DNA of 53,762 nt from Chloroflexota bacterium (GCA_016234485.1 JACRBL010000061.1:1-53762), one strand, 5' to 3'; shown: positions 14,796 through 25,280, counted from the stretch's first letter. Program-made: numbers and translations. Notes: generated by a model from the letters alone, not told the origin.

Positions 14796-15848
14796 ATGTT
14801 GCGATCCATTCCGCTCGTCCGGCTATTCGTCCTCGCCCTGATCCTCGCTATATTCGCAAACGCTTCCGCTGTTCTACCCGGTAGCGCGCAATTCGAAGCG
14901 GAGACAGGCGTCCAGTCGAAGGCTATCGCTCCCAATGTCCCAACCCAGGTGTTCCCCAAATCCGTCGTCCCCATCCATCGGATGATTTATATCTGGACAT
15001 CCGTCAGCGGGGGGACAAGATACCAGATCCAGATTTATCGAGCCACGACCCAAATCTTGAATAGAAGCATCACCAACGCGGTGTGCGTGTCTGGAACCTG
15101 CTCGTTTCGCCATGACGTTGACCTGTCCAATGCGAACCATACCTGGCGGGTACGCGCCATGGTGAGCGGCATTTGGCAGGCCTATAGTCCGTGGCAGACG
15201 TTCACAGTATCGCTCCCGGTTACAGGCTTTAGCTCTCCATTCACGAGCAACGCCACGGGTTGGGTGGCGCACAAAGGCCTATGGACTCTGGAAGGTTCCA
15301 ACTATTTAACGACCATAGGCATGGCATCCAAAGCCTCCAGCATCAGCCACATCAACAATTACTCCACGTTGACTTACGAGGCGCGGATGAAGCGAACAGG
15401 CTGTGCGGGCTGTGCCAACGTGATCATCATCCGCGGTAACCCAACCCTGGATTCGACTGGCTGGTGGAATACCGAGTATACGTTTAATTACACCAACAAC
15501 GGACTCTTCTCGGTCTGGAGGGATTCCTACGGGACCTATGTGCCTCTGCAGGATTGGACCAGTACTTCCGCCATCAATCAGGGCGGCTGGAATCTGCTGG
15601 AGGTGACCGCCAACGGTTCGACTCTGCGTTTCTACATCAACAGCAAGTTGGTTTGGTACGGGACTGACTCTGCCTATCCAAGCGGGCGGGTAGGCATTGG
15701 CATATACCGTTCCTCCACCAGCGTCGGGGACAAACTCTATGTGGATTATGCTCAACTGGATGCGTTCGTGACAGACTCAGACGGAGACATTCCGCTATCT
15801 GAGGTGGGCGAAGTTATGCCTGGCGGTGACAGGAATATGGCGCCTTAA
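14796..15848 (+). CDS. Secreted two-domain beta-sandwich protein (FN3-like + concanavalin-like)
   Basis: 350 aa from the ATG at 14796, preceded by RBS AGAAGGAAGG. N-terminal signal peptide (basic start, hydrophobic 8-25). A beta-rich segment around residues 45-140 resembles a fibronectin/Ig-type domain (RYQIQIYRATTQIL, TWRVRAMVSGIWQAYSPW). A C-terminal domain of about 170 residues resembles LamG/DUF1080 concanavalin-like sandwiches (GWWNTEYTFNY, LEVTANGSTLRFYINSKLVW, GRVGIGIYR). Probably an exported carbohydrate or surface-binding protein. It is flanked by its own promoter and terminator, so it is independent of the catabolic genes on both sides. Confidence 0.7.
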   Translation: MLRSIPLVRLFVLALILAIFANASAVLPGSAQFEAETGVQSKAIAPNVPTQVFPKSVVPIHRMIYIWTSVSGGTRYQIQIYRATTQILNRSITNAVCVSGTCSFRHDVDLSNANHTWRVRAMVSGIWQAYSPWQTFTVSLPVTGFSSPFTSNATGWVAHKGLWTLEGSNYLTTIGMASKASSISHINNYSTLTYEARMKRTGCAGCANVIIIRGNPTLDSTGWWNTEYTFNYTNNGLFSVWRDSYGTYVPLQDWTSTSAINQGGWNLLEVTANGSTLRFYINSKLVWYGTDSAYPSGRVGIGIYRSSTSVGDKLYVDYAQLDAFVTDSDGDIPLSEVGEVMPGGDRNMAP

Positions 15849-15876
15849 GCAAAGAATCTTGCCCCCTTTTATCCTC

Positions 15877-15909
15877 CCCCATTTTCAAAGCCGAAAATGG
15901 GGTTTTTGG
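15877..15909 (+). terminator. Intrinsic terminator (CCCCATTTTC hairpin)
   Basis: CCCCATTTTC-AAAGCC-GAAAATGGGG followed by TTTTTGG. The stem resembles the dispersed hairpin at 29976-30009. Confidence 0.8.
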
Positions 15910-15978
15910 TACTCGCAGCACAGCGAAGTCATGGGTTGTTGGCGCAAAACCCCGTGATCTAACAAAATTACTCACTTC

Positions 15979-16007
15979 TTGACTTCCCTTCCAAATCCGT
16001 GTATATT
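15979..16007 (+). promoter_or_regulatory. Promoter of Lrp/AsnC gene 1
   Basis: -35 TTGACT at 15979-15984, 17-nt spacer, -10 TATATT at 16002-16007, leader of about 25 nt with RBS AGAAGGA. Confidence 0.75.
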
Positions 16008-16038
16008 GCGTCTGTTTCGGCAATAAGAAGGATGAATA

Positions 16039-16512
16039 ATGTACGAAATCGACAAAATAGACCTAAAAATTGTCAATTTACTGCTGGAAGATGGGCGTAA
16101 ATCCGCTTCGGAGATCGCGCGACAGATCGGCGAAGTCTCCGAGCGTGCGGTGCGCTATCGCATCGAGCGGATGATCGAGGAGGATGTCATCCGTCTCAGC
16201 GCGGTCGTCCGCCCTGAGGCGCTGGGCCTGCCTATTCGGGCGGATGTCTGGCTCGAGGTCGAGTCAGATCGCATCCGTGAGGTGGCGCAGAAAATGGCCG
16301 AGTATGAGAACGTCACCTATGTGGCTTGCTCCATCGGCGAAAACGACATCAGCATTCAGGTGGTGGCGAAAGATACGGACGAGGTCTATCGCTTCGTGAC
16401 GGAAACCGTCCGCAAGGTTCCGGGCGTGAGGCGCACCACCACATCCATCGTGCCGCTCATCATTAAAGACGTTTATCAATGGCGCGCGCCGGAAACTGTC
16501 GTGAAGAAATGA
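16039..16512 (+). CDS. Lrp/AsnC family transcriptional regulator 1
   Basis: 157 aa. N-terminal winged HTH (about residues 5-60; IDLKIVNLLLEDGRKSASEIA, RYRIERMIEEDVI), then an alpha-beta RAM ligand-binding domain (66-145) ending in TTTSIVPLIIKDVY. Such proteins form octamers that sense amino acids and control their metabolism. It is immediately upstream of, and co-directional with, two aminotransferases and mmsA (60 nt to the next start), so it probably regulates that operon in response to an amino acid or omega-amino acid. Its own promoter is clear; no obvious palindromic operator was identified. Confidence 0.9.
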   Translation: MYEIDKIDLKIVNLLLEDGRKSASEIARQIGEVSERAVRYRIERMIEEDVIRLSAVVRPEALGLPIRADVWLEVESDRIREVAQKMAEYENVTYVACSIGENDISIQVVAKDTDEVYRFVTETVRKVPGVRRTTTSIVPLIIKDVYQWRAPETVVKK

Positions 16513-16518
16513 AAATCT

Positions 16519-16550
16519 AACCACAGACTCCCTTCGTGAGTTTTGTGGTT
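16519..16550. repeat. Hairpin AACCACA...TGTGGTT (locus G)
   Basis: AACCACAGACTC and GAGTTTTGTGGTT pair as a short hairpin in the spacer between Lrp-1 and the next aminotransferase. Word use is related to locus E. Confidence 0.5.
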
Positions 16551-16571
16551 ATAAAAACAAATGGAGACACC

Positions 16572-17876
16572 ATGAGTCTTGTCGGGCCAAAAAGCCAGTC
16601 CCTGCAAAAACGGGCGCAGAACGTTTTGCCGCTCGGCGTCAATTCCAACTTCCGCTATTGGGGCGAAGGTATCACTCCCTACGTGGACAAGGCCAAAGGC
16701 GCCCACCTCTGGGATGTGGACGGCCGCCGCTTCATTGACTACCGCATGGCGTTCGGCCCCATCATCCTTGGTCACGCCTTCGACGAGGTGGACGCGAAAG
16801 TGATCGAGGAGATTCAGCGCGGCGCGCTCTTCGCGATGACGGGCGAACTCGAAGTGGAGGTGGCGGAAATGATCACGGCCATGTGCCCCGCGGTGGAGAT
16901 GGTTCGCATGGCCTGTTCTGGCACCGAGGCCACCATGCACGCCATCCGCGTGGCGCGCGCCTACACAGGTCGCGATATCATCTTGAAATTTGAGGGCAAT
17001 TATCACGGCTTCCACGATCACACCTTGTGGTCCACCTACGCGCCCACCGAGTCCTACGGCAATGCGCGCAGTCCCATTCCCGTGCCCGCCTCCTCGGGCA
17101 TCCCCAAATCCATGCGCGAGTTCATCATCACGCTTCCGTTCAATGATGCCGAAGGCTTCCAACGCGTCATGCGTTCTTATGGCGATCAGATCGCGGCCGT
17201 CATCACCGAGCCGTGCCAGGGCAACTGCGGCGCGATCGACCCGCAACCTGGTTTCCTCGAACTCATCCGCGAAGAGACCAAAAAGCACGGGACGGTCTTC
17301 ATCCTCGACGAAGTGAAGACGGGCTTCCGCATCGCCAACGGCGGCGCGCAGGAATACCATCGCATCAGCCCTGACCTCGCGACGTACGCGAAAGCCCTGG
17401 GCAATGGCTACCCTGTAGCCGCGTTCGGCGGCGCGCGCGAGATCATGTCCATTATTGGGCACGGCGTCTCACAGGGCGGCACGTACACCAACAACAAGGC
17501 GGGAGTCGCAGGCGCATACGCAACACTCAAACTAATTCAGACTCAGCCGATCCTCAAGACCATCGAACAGCGCGGCAAACGTCTCATGGACGGGTTGAAG
17601 GAGATCTTCGAAGATAACGACATCCCCGCCGTCTTTAGCGGATACCCCGCCATGTTCTCCTTCGCCATCGGCGTGGAGGCGGTCACCTGTCAGCGCGATT
17701 GGGCGAAGAGCGATCAAGATATCTATCTCGCCCTCGTTGAAAAAGCTATTGAACGCGGCGTCATGCCCGATCACGATGCCCGCGAACCCTGGTTCCTCTG
17801 CTACTCGCATTCCGACGCGGATATTGATGAAACGCTGAATGTGTATGCGGAGATTGTGAAGGAAGTCAAGAAATAG
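16572..17876 (+). CDS. Class III aminotransferase, glutamate-1-semialdehyde-mutase-like (AT-3)
   Basis: 434 aa from the ATG at 16572 (RBS GGAGA). Class III fold type I: NSNFRYWGEG near 24-33, ACSGTEATMHAIRVAR (114-129), YHGFHD, Asp246 in FILDEVKTGFR, PLP Lys274 in YAKALGNGYP. The pattern KALGNGYP and DEVKTGFR is typical of HemL-like aminomutases and of catabolic aminotransferases derived from them. Operon position after an Lrp regulator and before AT-4/mmsA/patA favours catabolic transamination. hemL proper would be expected among haem genes, none of which occur here. Confidence 0.85.
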   Translation: MSLVGPKSQSLQKRAQNVLPLGVNSNFRYWGEGITPYVDKAKGAHLWDVDGRRFIDYRMAFGPIILGHAFDEVDAKVIEEIQRGALFAMTGELEVEVAEMITAMCPAVEMVRMACSGTEATMHAIRVARAYTGRDIILKFEGNYHGFHDHTLWSTYAPTESYGNARSPIPVPASSGIPKSMREFIITLPFNDAEGFQRVMRSYGDQIAAVITEPCQGNCGAIDPQPGFLELIREETKKHGTVFILDEVKTGFRIANGGAQEYHRISPDLATYAKALGNGYPVAAFGGAREIMSIIGHGVSQGGTYTNNKAGVAGAYATLKLIQTQPILKTIEQRGKRLMDGLKEIFEDNDIPAVFSGYPAMFSFAIGVEAVTCQRDWAKSDQDIYLALVEKAIERGVMPDHDAREPWFLCYSHSDADIDETLNVYAEIVKEVKK

Positions 17877-17927
17877 TCGAAGGTCGAAAGTCCAAGGTCT
17901 TGTGACTTTTGACCTTCGACTTTCGAC
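17876..17927. repeat. Heptamer inverted repeat (locus H, GGTCGAA words)
   Basis: GTCGAAGGTCGAAAGTCCAAG on the left and GACCTTCGACTTTCGAC on the right form a hairpin filling the AT-3/AT-4 spacer and starting inside the stop codon of AT-3. Confidence 0.65.
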
Positions 17928-17943
17928 GCATCAAGGAGCTCCC

Positions 17944-19269
17944 ATGACTCACTTAACCTCCCAAGAAATCGTCGATCTCAGCAAGGAATTTACCTTTTTC
18001 TCCTGGTCGGTGCAGGGACAAGTTAACCCCATCCCGGTCGAAAAGGCGGAAGGCATTTACTTCTGGGACACGGACGGAAAACGTTACATTGATTTTTCGT
18101 CTCAGTTGATGAACACGAATATCGGGCACCAGCATCCGAAAGTGGTTAAAGCCATTCAAGACCAGGCCGCAAAATTATGTTTTGTGCATCCAGGCAACAC
18201 CACCGATGTCCGCGCCCAACTTGGCAAACGATTGGCGGAAGTCACGCCAGGTAATTTGAAGAAGACCTTCTTCGCGCTCGGCGGCGCGGAAGCCAACGAG
18301 AACGCCATCAAGATCGCGCGCTTCTACACAGGGCGAAACAAGATTTTGGCGCGCTATCGCTCCTATCACGGCGCAACGCATGGCTCCATCGCTCTCACGG
18401 GCGACTATCGCCGTCTCGCGGTGGAACCGACCATGCCAGGCGGAGTCCACTTCCTCGATCCGTTCTGTTATCGCTGTCCGTTCGGGCAGAAAAAAGAATC
18501 CTGCAAGCGCGAATGCATTTCGCATCTCGAAGAGGTGATCAAGTACGAAGGTCCCGATAAGATCGCCGCGATCATCATGGAAGGCGTGGTTGGCTCGAAT
18601 GGGCTGATCGTCCCGCCCGATGATTACTGGCCGCGCGTCCGCGAGATCTGCGACAAATATGGCATCCTGCTGATCTCCGATGAAGTGATGAGCGGTTGGG
18701 GGCGCACAGGGAAGTGGTTTGCAGTGGACAACTGGGGCGTGACGCCAGACATTATCACCACCGCCAAGGGCATTACCAGCGGCTACGTCCCGCTCGGCGC
18801 GGTCATTGTCTCGGACAAGATCGCTGAGTTTTTCAATGACAAATATCTTTATGCAGGTCTCACGTACAATGGTCACGCCCTTGCCTGCGCCGCGGCCTTA
18901 GCCACCATTGACGTGTACGAGGAAGACCATCTCCTCGAGAACGCGGCGACGATGGGGAAATATCTCGGCGAGTGTTTGGAAGATATCAAGGAACGTCACC
19001 CTTCGGTCGGCGATGCCCGCTACATCGGCCTGTTCACCACGCTCGAACTGGTCGTGAACCGCGAGACGAAGCAATCTTTCGCGCCCTCAATCATGGCGGA
19101 AGTTGGCAAGGTTCTGCGCGAGAACGGCTTGTTCACCTTCATCATGGCGAACAATATGGGCAGCATGGTCTTTGTCGTGCCGCCGCTGTGCATCACGAAG
19201 GAGCAACTCGACGAGGGCCTCGCGATCGTCGAGAAGGCGTTGGAAGTCGCGGATAAGCAAGTGAAATAA
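17944..19269 (+). CDS. Class III aminotransferase, omega-amino acid:pyruvate type (AT-4)
   Basis: 441 aa from the ATG at 17944 with RBS AAGGAG. Motifs: [14 protein letters not shown] (113-126), [15 protein letters not shown] (140-154), Asp246 in [17 protein letters not shown] Lys275 in [16 protein letters not shown]. This resembles the taurine/beta-alanine/omega-amino-acid:pyruvate group. An internal CX2CX8CX3C cluster (Cys175, 178, 187, 191) is present, which members of this group often have in the CYRCPFG region. The product of beta-alanine or 3-aminoisobutyrate transamination would feed the CoA-acylating semialdehyde dehydrogenase encoded next, giving acetyl- or propionyl-CoA. Confidence 0.85.
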   Translation: MTHLTSQEIVDLSKEFTFFSWSVQGQVNPIPVEKAEGIYFWDTDGKRYIDFSSQLMNTNIGHQHPKVVKAIQDQAAKLCFVHPGNTTDVRAQLGKRLAEVTPGNLKKTFFALGGAEANENAIKIARFYTGRNKILARYRSYHGATHGSIALTGDYRRLAVEPTMPGGVHFLDPFCYRCPFGQKKESCKRECISHLEEVIKYEGPDKIAAIIMEGVVGSNGLIVPPDDYWPRVREICDKYGILLISDEVMSGWGRTGKWFAVDNWGVTPDIITTAKGITSGYVPLGAVIVSDKIAEFFNDKYLYAGLTYNGHALACAAALATIDVYEEDHLLENAATMGKYLGECLEDIKERHPSVGDARYIGLFTTLELVVNRETKQSFAPSIMAEVGKVLRENGLFTFIMANNMGSMVFVVPPLCITKEQLDEGLAIVEKALEVADKQVK

Positions 19270-19309
19270 TTCGATACTCGATATTCGAACATCGAATTAT
19301 CGAATATCG
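19270..19309. repeat. Heptamer repeat (locus I, TCGATAT/TCGAATA words)
   Basis: Seven-nt steps TCGATAC TCGATAT TCGAACA TCGAATTA TCGAATA, partly self-complementary. Locus Q inside mfd uses the same words. Confidence 0.65.
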
Positions 19310-19324
19310 TTTTTTGGAGAAACC

Positions 19325-20791
19325 ATGGAAATTTTGAACTACATCAACGGCGAATGGACGAAGCCAACCGTCACCGAATATTTTGACGTGATCAACCCCG
19401 CCACAGGCGAGACCATCGCTCGGACTCCGCTTTCGAGCGCGTCCGACGTGGACCTCGCGGCGCGCGTGGCTTCGGACGCGTTCCCTGCCTGGCGGCGCAC
19501 ACCCGTGCAGGATCGCGTGCAATATCTCTTCAAACTGCGCGACGTAATGCGCGCCAACGGCGATGAGATCGCCAAACTCATCACCAACGAAGCGGGCAAG
19601 ACCTTCGACGAGGCTAAAGCTGAAATGGTGCGCGCCTACGAAAATGTCGAAATGGCCTGCGGGATGCCGCACCTCGGCAAGGGCGAATTTGTGGAAGACA
19701 TCGCCACAGGCATTGACGAATTGATGATCCGCCAGCCCGTGGGCGTGTGCGCCACCATCGCGCCGTTCAACTTCCCTGGCATGATCCCCTTCTGGTATCT
19801 TCCGTACGCGCTCGCGGCCGGCAATACCTACATTGTGAAGCCCTCCGAAAAAGTACCGATGACGATGCAGTTCATCTTCAAACTCATCGAGCAGGTTGGC
19901 TTTCCCAAGGGCGTGGTCAACCTGGTCAATGGCGCGAAAGAATCGGTGGACGCCATCCTCGACCATCCCGCCATCCGCGCCATCACGTTTGTCGGTTCGA
20001 CCAACGTGGCGAAATATATTTACAGCCGCGGCGCGGCGAACGGGAAACGCGTCCAGGCGCAGGGCGGGGCGAAGAATCCCGTCATCGTGATGCCCGACGC
20101 GGATATGAACATGGCGACGACGATCATCGCCGATTCCGCCTTCGGGTGCGCGGGACAGCGCTGCCTGGCCGTTTCGCTCGCTGTGACGGTCGGCTCGGCG
20201 CGCAACGAGTTTACCGAGTTGATCTGCGACGCCGCGTCCAGCCGAAAGGTCGGGTATGGACTCGAAGCGGGCATCCAGATGGGGCCGCTCATTAATCAAG
20301 CGAGTAAAACGCGCGTCGAAGAGCTGATCGGCATCGGGTCACGCGAGGGAGCGAACCTGGCGGTGGACGGCCGCGGGACGGTCATCAAAGGTTTCGAGAA
20401 GGGTTCCTTTGTCCGCCCGACGGTGGTGGCGGGAGTCCAAAAAGGAAGCGAGTTGTGGAAGACCGAGGTCTTTGGCCCGGTGCTGGGTTTGATGCACGTG
20501 GATACGATCGAGGATGCCATTGCTCTGGCGAATAGCCACGTGTACGGCAATCAGGCCAGTCTGTTCACATCGAGTGGGGCGGCGGCACGCAAATTCCGTC
20601 ACGAGGTGGAGGCGGGCAACATCGGCATCAATATCGGCGTGGCCGCGCCGATGGCCTTCTTCCCATTTTCGGGATGGAAGGATTCGTTCTTCGGCGATAT
20701 GCACGGCCAAAGCATGGACGCGGTCGAGTTCTTCACGCAGAAGAAAGTGGTGGTGGAACGATGGCCGAAGGAATGGTCGAGAAAATTCTAG
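19325..20791 (+). CDS. mmsA: CoA-acylating methylmalonate-semialdehyde dehydrogenase
   Basis: 488 aa, the usual length. ALDH fold with [14 protein letters not shown] (147-160), NAD site [10 protein letters not shown] (167-176), nucleophile Cys280 in GCAGQRC, and Gln246 in AQGGAKNP where other ALDHs have the general-base Glu; that change is characteristic of the CoA-dependent MMSDH branch. It converts malonate or methylmalonate semialdehyde to acetyl- or propionyl-CoA with NAD+ and CoA. It lies between AT-4 and patA in the catabolic operon, 55 nt after AT-4, with locus I in the spacer. An alternative name is iolA for the same family. Confidence 0.9.
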   Translation: MEILNYINGEWTKPTVTEYFDVINPATGETIARTPLSSASDVDLAARVASDAFPAWRRTPVQDRVQYLFKLRDVMRANGDEIAKLITNEAGKTFDEAKAEMVRAYENVEMACGMPHLGKGEFVEDIATGIDELMIRQPVGVCATIAPFNFPGMIPFWYLPYALAAGNTYIVKPSEKVPMTMQFIFKLIEQVGFPKGVVNLVNGAKESVDAILDHPAIRAITFVGSTNVAKYIYSRGAANGKRVQAQGGAKNPVIVMPDADMNMATTIIADSAFGCAGQRCLAVSLAVTVGSARNEFTELICDAASSRKVGYGLEAGIQMGPLINQASKTRVEELIGIGSREGANLAVDGRGTVIKGFEKGSFVRPTVVAGVQKGSELWKTEVFGPVLGLMHVDTIEDAIALANSHVYGNQASLFTSSGAAARKFRHEVEAGNIGINIGVAAPMAFFPFSGWKDSFFGDMHGQSMDAVEFFTQKKVVVERWPKEWSRKF

Positions 20792-20795
20792 ATAA

Positions 20796-20868
20796 ATAGA
20801 GACTAGAGAACAGAGAGCAGTAAGTTGTAAATGGACTGCTCTCTACACTCTAATCATCTTCTCTCTGA
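20796..20868. repeat. Heptamer inverted repeat (locus J, CAGAGAG words)
   Basis: TAGAGAC TAGAGAA CAGAGAG CAGTAAG on the left and CTGCTCTCT ... CTTCTCTCTG on the right. Locus U (53516-53558) uses the same words. Confidence 0.6.
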
Positions 20869-20877
20869 AAGGAATAT

Positions 20878-22233
20878 ATGACTCACGATTACGAAGACGC
20901 CCTCGAATACTCCTCCCGTTGGATGGACTTGATCCGTATGGATCGTTTCCCCACCGAAGAGGAAGGCAAACAGATCATTGACGAATCGAAACAGAATTTC
21001 GCGGAGCATTTCAACCGCGGCTGGTTGGAATATCGCAAATCTGTCACCGAGGCGGGTGATTGGGCCGCGGTGGAATGGACGGGTTCGGGAGCCATCTTCA
21101 AAGACGTGCTCGGACGCGAGTATCTCGACTGTCTAGGCGGCTTTGGGATGATGGACCTCGGCTGGTGTCATCCCGATGTGATCGAGACGGTGAAGGCGCA
21201 GCTCGGGCGCTCGCCCATGCCCTCGCAGGAATTGATCGATCCGTTGCGCGGCGTGCTGGCGAAATTGCTTTCCGAGATCACGCCTGGGAATTTAAAGTAC
21301 AGTTGGTTCGCGGCCAGCGGAACTGAGTCCATTGAAGCCGCGCTCAAGATCGCGAAACTTTACACGGGGAAGTCCGCCTTCATTGTGGCGGTGAAAGCCT
21401 TCCACGGCAAGACGATGGGCTCGCTCTCGATGATGGGCAAATCTGATTATCGCGCCCCGATGGGACCGATGTACGCGGGTCCCGTCTACCACGTCCCGTT
21501 CGGCGATGCGGAAGCGGTGGAGAAGCAACTTGAGATCTGCGATAAGGTTGGCATCGGCGTGGCGGGCGTGTTGTTCGAGCCGATCCAGGGCGAAGCGGGA
21601 GCCATCGTCCCGCCCGACGACTTTTGGCCGCGCATCCGCGCCGCGACGAAGAAATATGGCGCGTTGCTCATTGCAGACGAAGTGCAGACGGGACTGGGCC
21701 GCACGGGCAAGTTATGGGGTATCGAGCATTGGAATGTTGTCCCCGACATTCTCGCCGTCGCCAAATCCCTCGGCGGAGGCGTGATGCCTGTCTCAGCGGT
21801 GTGTACCACCGAAGAGATCTTCAAGCCGATGATGTACCCGAACCCGTTCATGCACACCACCACCACGGGCGGGGGCGCGCTGGCTTGTTCAGCGGCCATC
21901 GCTTCCATCCATGTGACCCTGCGCGAACGGTTGTGGGAACAAGCCGCCGAAAAAGGCGATTACCTCATCCCGAAATTGCAGAAATTCGCCGCGCAACATC
22001 CACAAATTTATGAGAAAATAACGGGCAAAGGTCTGCTGATCGGCATGCACTTCAAAACGCCAGAGATCGGGTACCAGGTGGCCGCGGGGTTGTTCAAGCG
22101 CGGCGTGCTGGTGGCGGGAACATTGACCAGCGCGCAAACCATTCGCATCGAGCCGCCATTGGTCATCACCAAGGCGCAAATTGACATCCTGCTGGATCGT
22201 TTGGAAGACGTATTGAAGACGGTCACTGTGTAA
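20878..22233 (+). CDS. patA: Putrescine aminotransferase (PatA-like)
   Basis: 451 aa, close to the length of E. coli PatA/YgjG. It has the extended N-terminus of that group, then FLGREYLDC-like region (77-85), FAASGTESIEAALKIAK (144-160), FHGKTMGSLSMMGKSDYR (175-192), FEPIQGEAGAIVPP, Asp267 in LIADEVQTGLGRTG and PLP Lys296 in AVAKSLGGGVMP. It would move an amino group from putrescine (or cadaverine) to 2-oxoglutarate, giving 4-aminobutanal/1-pyrroline. Direct linkage to the polyamine importer potABCD supports the substrate. The 4-aminobutanal could then be oxidised by an AOR or ALDH and passed to GabT. Confidence 0.88.
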   Translation: MTHDYEDALEYSSRWMDLIRMDRFPTEEEGKQIIDESKQNFAEHFNRGWLEYRKSVTEAGDWAAVEWTGSGAIFKDVLGREYLDCLGGFGMMDLGWCHPDVIETVKAQLGRSPMPSQELIDPLRGVLAKLLSEITPGNLKYSWFAASGTESIEAALKIAKLYTGKSAFIVAVKAFHGKTMGSLSMMGKSDYRAPMGPMYAGPVYHVPFGDAEAVEKQLEICDKVGIGVAGVLFEPIQGEAGAIVPPDDFWPRIRAATKKYGALLIADEVQTGLGRTGKLWGIEHWNVVPDILAVAKSLGGGVMPVSAVCTTEEIFKPMMYPNPFMHTTTTGGGALACSAAIASIHVTLRERLWEQAAEKGDYLIPKLQKFAAQHPQIYEKITGKGLLIGMHFKTPEIGYQVAAGLFKRGVLVAGTLTSAQTIRIEPPLVITKAQIDILLDRLEDVLKTVTV

Positions 22234-22239
22234 TTTTTG

Positions 22240-22299
22240 CCAGAGATGAATTGAGACGAACTTGAGGTCGAATAAAAAGTTTATCCCTTTTATCTCTGG
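22240..22299. repeat. Inverted repeat CCAGAGAT...ATCTCTGG upstream of potA
   Basis: 8-nt perfect arms with internal complementary stretches (AAAAAG/ CCCTTTT). It may be an attenuating hairpin between patA and potA or another heptamer-type spacer. Confidence 0.4.
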
Positions 22300-22335
22300 T
22301 TGATTTTTCACCAATTCATTTCTCGGAGAAGATAG

Positions 22336-23454
22336 ATGACCCAGACAAGCGAATTTGCAGTCGAATTGCGCGACGTGGTGAAGACCTTTCAAACGCCCGA
22401 AGGGACGACGCTGAACGCGGTGGATCATGTGGATATGAAGATCAAGAACGGCGAGTTTTTCTCCATGCTCGGCTCTTCGGGCTGTGGAAAAACCACCTCC
22501 CTACGAATGATGGCAGGTTTCGAATGGCCATCTGAAGGCGAGATTTACATCGAGAGTAAGGCCATGGGACACACGCCTCCCTTTCAGCGCCCCGTCAACA
22601 CAGTTTTCCAGAGTTATGCGCTTTTTCAGCACATGACCATTTATCAGAATATCGCCTTCGGTCTTGAAATGGAAAAGGCCCCCGTCAACGAGATCAAGAC
22701 CCGTGTGGGACACATTCTCGAAATGGTGCAACTCACGGGCATGGAACGCCGCTATCCCAAACAACTTTCGGGCGGACAGCAACAACGCGTCGCGCTCGCC
22801 CGCGCCCTGGTCAAGATGCCGAACGTGCTTCTGCTCGACGAGCCGCTCGGCGCGTTGGATCTGAAACTCCGTAAAGAAATGCAGATCGAGTTGAAGGCCA
22901 TCCAGCAAAAGGTGGGCATCACCTTCGTCTACGTGACGCACGACCAGCAGGAGGCCCTCACCATGTCGGACCGCATCGCGGTGATGAGTAAGGGCAAGGT
23001 CATGCAGATGGGCGCGCCCGTCGAGGTCTACGAGCGACCGAACAGCCGCTTCGTCGCCGACTTCATCGGCGAGTCCAACTTCCTAAACGGGACGGTGCGC
23101 GAAGCGGAAGGGGAGTACGCGCAGGTTTATGTCCCCGCCTTGAACGCGGAAGTCAAAGGTTTGAATACGGGCGGCGTTTCGGTGGGACAAAATGCCGTCG
23201 TCTCCGTCCGCCCCGAAAAGATTCGTCTCTCCGAGGAACCCGCTCTGAAGATGAACTGCTTCCGCGGTCAGGTGACGAACACCACCTATATTGGCTCCGA
23301 TACGCATGTCTACATAGAACTTGGTGGGCAGAAATTCAAGGTTTGGGAACAGAATAAAATCTCCAGCCTCGACCCGAAGGCGTATTACACCATCGGGCAG
23401 AATCTATGCCTGAACCTCTTCCCCGAAAATACGCTCGTGCTGGCGGAATCGTGA
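22336..23454 (+). CDS. potA: Spermidine/putrescine ABC transporter ATP-binding protein
   Basis: 372-aa ABC ATPase energising polyamine import at the inner face of the membrane. Walker [10 protein letters not shown] (46-54), Q-loop in [10 protein letters not shown], signature [15 protein letters not shown] (about 141-155), Walker [14 protein letters not shown]-loop THDQQEAL, and a C-terminal TOBE domain (about 245-365, [10 protein letters not shown]). First of potA-B-C-D. It follows patA by about 100 nt and is probably co-transcribed with the aminotransferases. Confidence 0.92.
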   Translation: MTQTSEFAVELRDVVKTFQTPEGTTLNAVDHVDMKIKNGEFFSMLGSSGCGKTTSLRMMAGFEWPSEGEIYIESKAMGHTPPFQRPVNTVFQSYALFQHMTIYQNIAFGLEMEKAPVNEIKTRVGHILEMVQLTGMERRYPKQLSGGQQQRVALARALVKMPNVLLLDEPLGALDLKLRKEMQIELKAIQQKVGITFVYVTHDQQEALTMSDRIAVMSKGKVMQMGAPVEVYERPNSRFVADFIGESNFLNGTVREAEGEYAQVYVPALNAEVKGLNTGGVSVGQNAVVSVRPEKIRLSEEPALKMNCFRGQVTNTTYIGSDTHVYIELGGQKFKVWEQNKISSLDPKAYYTIGQNLCLNLFPENTLVLAES

Positions 23455-23461
23455 GGCCCTT

Positions 23462-24385
23462 ATGTTGAAGCGACTGCGCGAAAATAAATCGGCCCAAGGG
23501 ACGTTGCTCGTCTCGCCCACATTGGCGTGGCTGATCGTCCTGCTCATCATCCCGCTCATTCTTACAACGATCATTTCCTTTGGGACGCGCGACGCCGATG
23601 GCGGCGTGATCTACGGATTCAGTTTCCATAACTACATGCGCCTGATCGGCATCTCCAGCGATTGCGATAACGGACAGGCCACCTGCTTCGACCCGCTTTA
23701 CGTCAACATTTTGCGACGCTCACTTTCGCTGGCCTTCTGGACGACCCTCATCGTCATCTCGCTGGCCTATCCGCTGGCATATTTTGTGGCGCGCGCGCAT
23801 CCCAAACGACGCAGTACGTTCCTGATGCTGGTGCTCGTCCCGCTGTGGACGAACTTCGTCATCCGCGTCTATGCCTGGATGATGTTGTTGCGCGAGCAAG
23901 GCGTCATCAACGGCATCATCGGCTGGGTGGCCGCCCGCTTCAATGTCCCGTTCGAGCCGTTGCAGATGCTCTACACGCCTGGCGCGGTGCTGGTCGGCAT
24001 GGTGTACGAATTTCTGCCGTTCATGATCCTGCCGATCTTTACTTCGCTGGAGAAGATTGACAACCCGCTCTACGAAGCCGCGGCGGACCTTGGCGCGAAT
24101 CCCTTCCGAACCTTCCTGCGCGTCACGCTTCCGCTCTCGATGCCCGGCGTTGTGGCAGGGACGATCCTCGTCTTCATCCCCGTCATGGGAACCTTCATCG
24201 TCTCCGACATCCTCGGCGGACGGCAGGTGATTCTCGTCGGCAACCTCATCCAGAATCAGTTCCTCTCCGCCCGCGACCCAACCTTCGGCTCGGCCGCGTC
24301 GCTCATCCTGATGATTATGACTCTCATCGTCACGTATTTCTATACGCGTAAATTTGGCTTCGGAGAGGAGATCGTTGCGGTATGA
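23462..24385 (+). CDS. potB: Spermidine/putrescine ABC transporter permease B
   Basis: 307 aa, six predicted membrane helices, and the permease EAA loop [20 protein letters not shown] (about residues 204-223) that docks on PotA. A small extracellular insertion with two Cys (DCDNGQATC, about residues 75-83) follows the first helix. Its ATG is 5 nt after the potA stop, and the 3' end overlaps potC by 4 nt. Confidence 0.92.
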   Translation: MLKRLRENKSAQGTLLVSPTLAWLIVLLIIPLILTTIISFGTRDADGGVIYGFSFHNYMRLIGISSDCDNGQATCFDPLYVNILRRSLSLAFWTTLIVISLAYPLAYFVARAHPKRRSTFLMLVLVPLWTNFVIRVYAWMMLLREQGVINGIIGWVAARFNVPFEPLQMLYTPGAVLVGMVYEFLPFMILPIFTSLEKIDNPLYEAAADLGANPFRTFLRVTLPLSMPGVVAGTILVFIPVMGTFIVSDILGGRQVILVGNLIQNQFLSARDPTFGSAASLILMIMTLIVTYFYTRKFGFGEEIVAV

Positions 24386-25266
24386 ACCCCCATCGCCGAC
24401 ATCCCTTTATCCGCATCGCCACCCTTTTGGTGTATGGCTTTCTCTACGCGCCGATCATCGTACTGGTGCTGTATGCCTTCAACGCTTCGCGCACCAACAT
24501 CCTCTTCGAGGGCTTCGTCCCCGCCTTCGGCCCCACCCAAATGGACGGGAGCCTCGTCACCCAAAGTCCGTGTGGCCCCTTCCACTGGTTTTGCGAACTG
24601 GCTGAAAACCGCCAGGTCGGCGAGGCCGCCCGCAACACGCTGACCATCGCCTTCGTCTCCACGCTCACATCCACCGTTATTGGGACGATGGCCGCGCTTG
24701 CCATTCAGCGCTATAACTTCAAGATCAAACCCTTCGCGCAACTCTCGCTCTACATCCCCATCGTCATCCCGGAGATCGTGATGGGAATCGGCATCCTGAC
24801 CCTCTTCAGCCAATTGTTTGGCGTCATCAACGGCGCGCTTGGCCTCACAGGCGACGCCCGCCTCTCGCTTGGCATTGGAACGGTCATCGTTTCGCACATC
24901 GCCTTCTCCGTCCCGTTCGTGACGCTCGTAGTGCAGGCACGCCTTTCTGGCTTCGACAAGTCCTACGAAGAAGCCGCCATGGACCTAGGCGCGAACGAAT
25001 TCGTCACCTTCTGGCGCGTCACCTTGCCCATGATCCTGCCGGGCGTGCTTTCGGGCGGACTGCTGGCCTTCACCCTTTCGCTCGACGATTTCGTCATCAC
25101 CTTCTTCACCACCGGGCCGGGCGCAACCACGCTCCCGATCTACGTCTACGGCTTGTTGCGTCGCATCGTCACCCCCGAAGTCAATGCCCTCTCCACGGTC
25201 TGGATCGGCATCGTCCTCGCCGCGGTCATCCTTTTGCAACGCCTCCAAAGCCGCGAAGCGAAATGA
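24382..25266 (+). CDS. potC: Spermidine/putrescine ABC transporter permease C
   Basis: 294 aa, six helices, EAA loop [21 protein letters not shown] (about 195-215). ATGA overlap with potB. It has an extracellular insertion between helices 1 and 2 (about residues 40-75) with a Cys pair, parallel to that in PotB. Together they form the membrane channel. Confidence 0.92.
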   Translation: MNPHRRHPFIRIATLLVYGFLYAPIIVLVLYAFNASRTNILFEGFVPAFGPTQMDGSLVTQSPCGPFHWFCELAENRQVGEAARNTLTIAFVSTLTSTVIGTMAALAIQRYNFKIKPFAQLSLYIPIVIPEIVMGIGILTLFSQLFGVINGALGLTGDARLSLGIGTVIVSHIAFSVPFVTLVVQARLSGFDKSYEEAAMDLGANEFVTFWRVTLPMILPGVLSGGLLAFTLSLDDFVITFFTTGPGATTLPIYVYGLLRRIVTPEVNALSTVWIGIVLAAVILLQRLQSREAK

Positions 25267-25280
25267 CCTCCTGGTCGCAC

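Noticed and set aside
9845..17876. hemL (glutamate-1-semialdehyde aminomutase) for the two HemL-like aminotransferases
   Set aside because: Fold similarity exists, but both lie among amino-acid catabolic genes and no tetrapyrrole genes are near; kept as generic class III aminotransferases.
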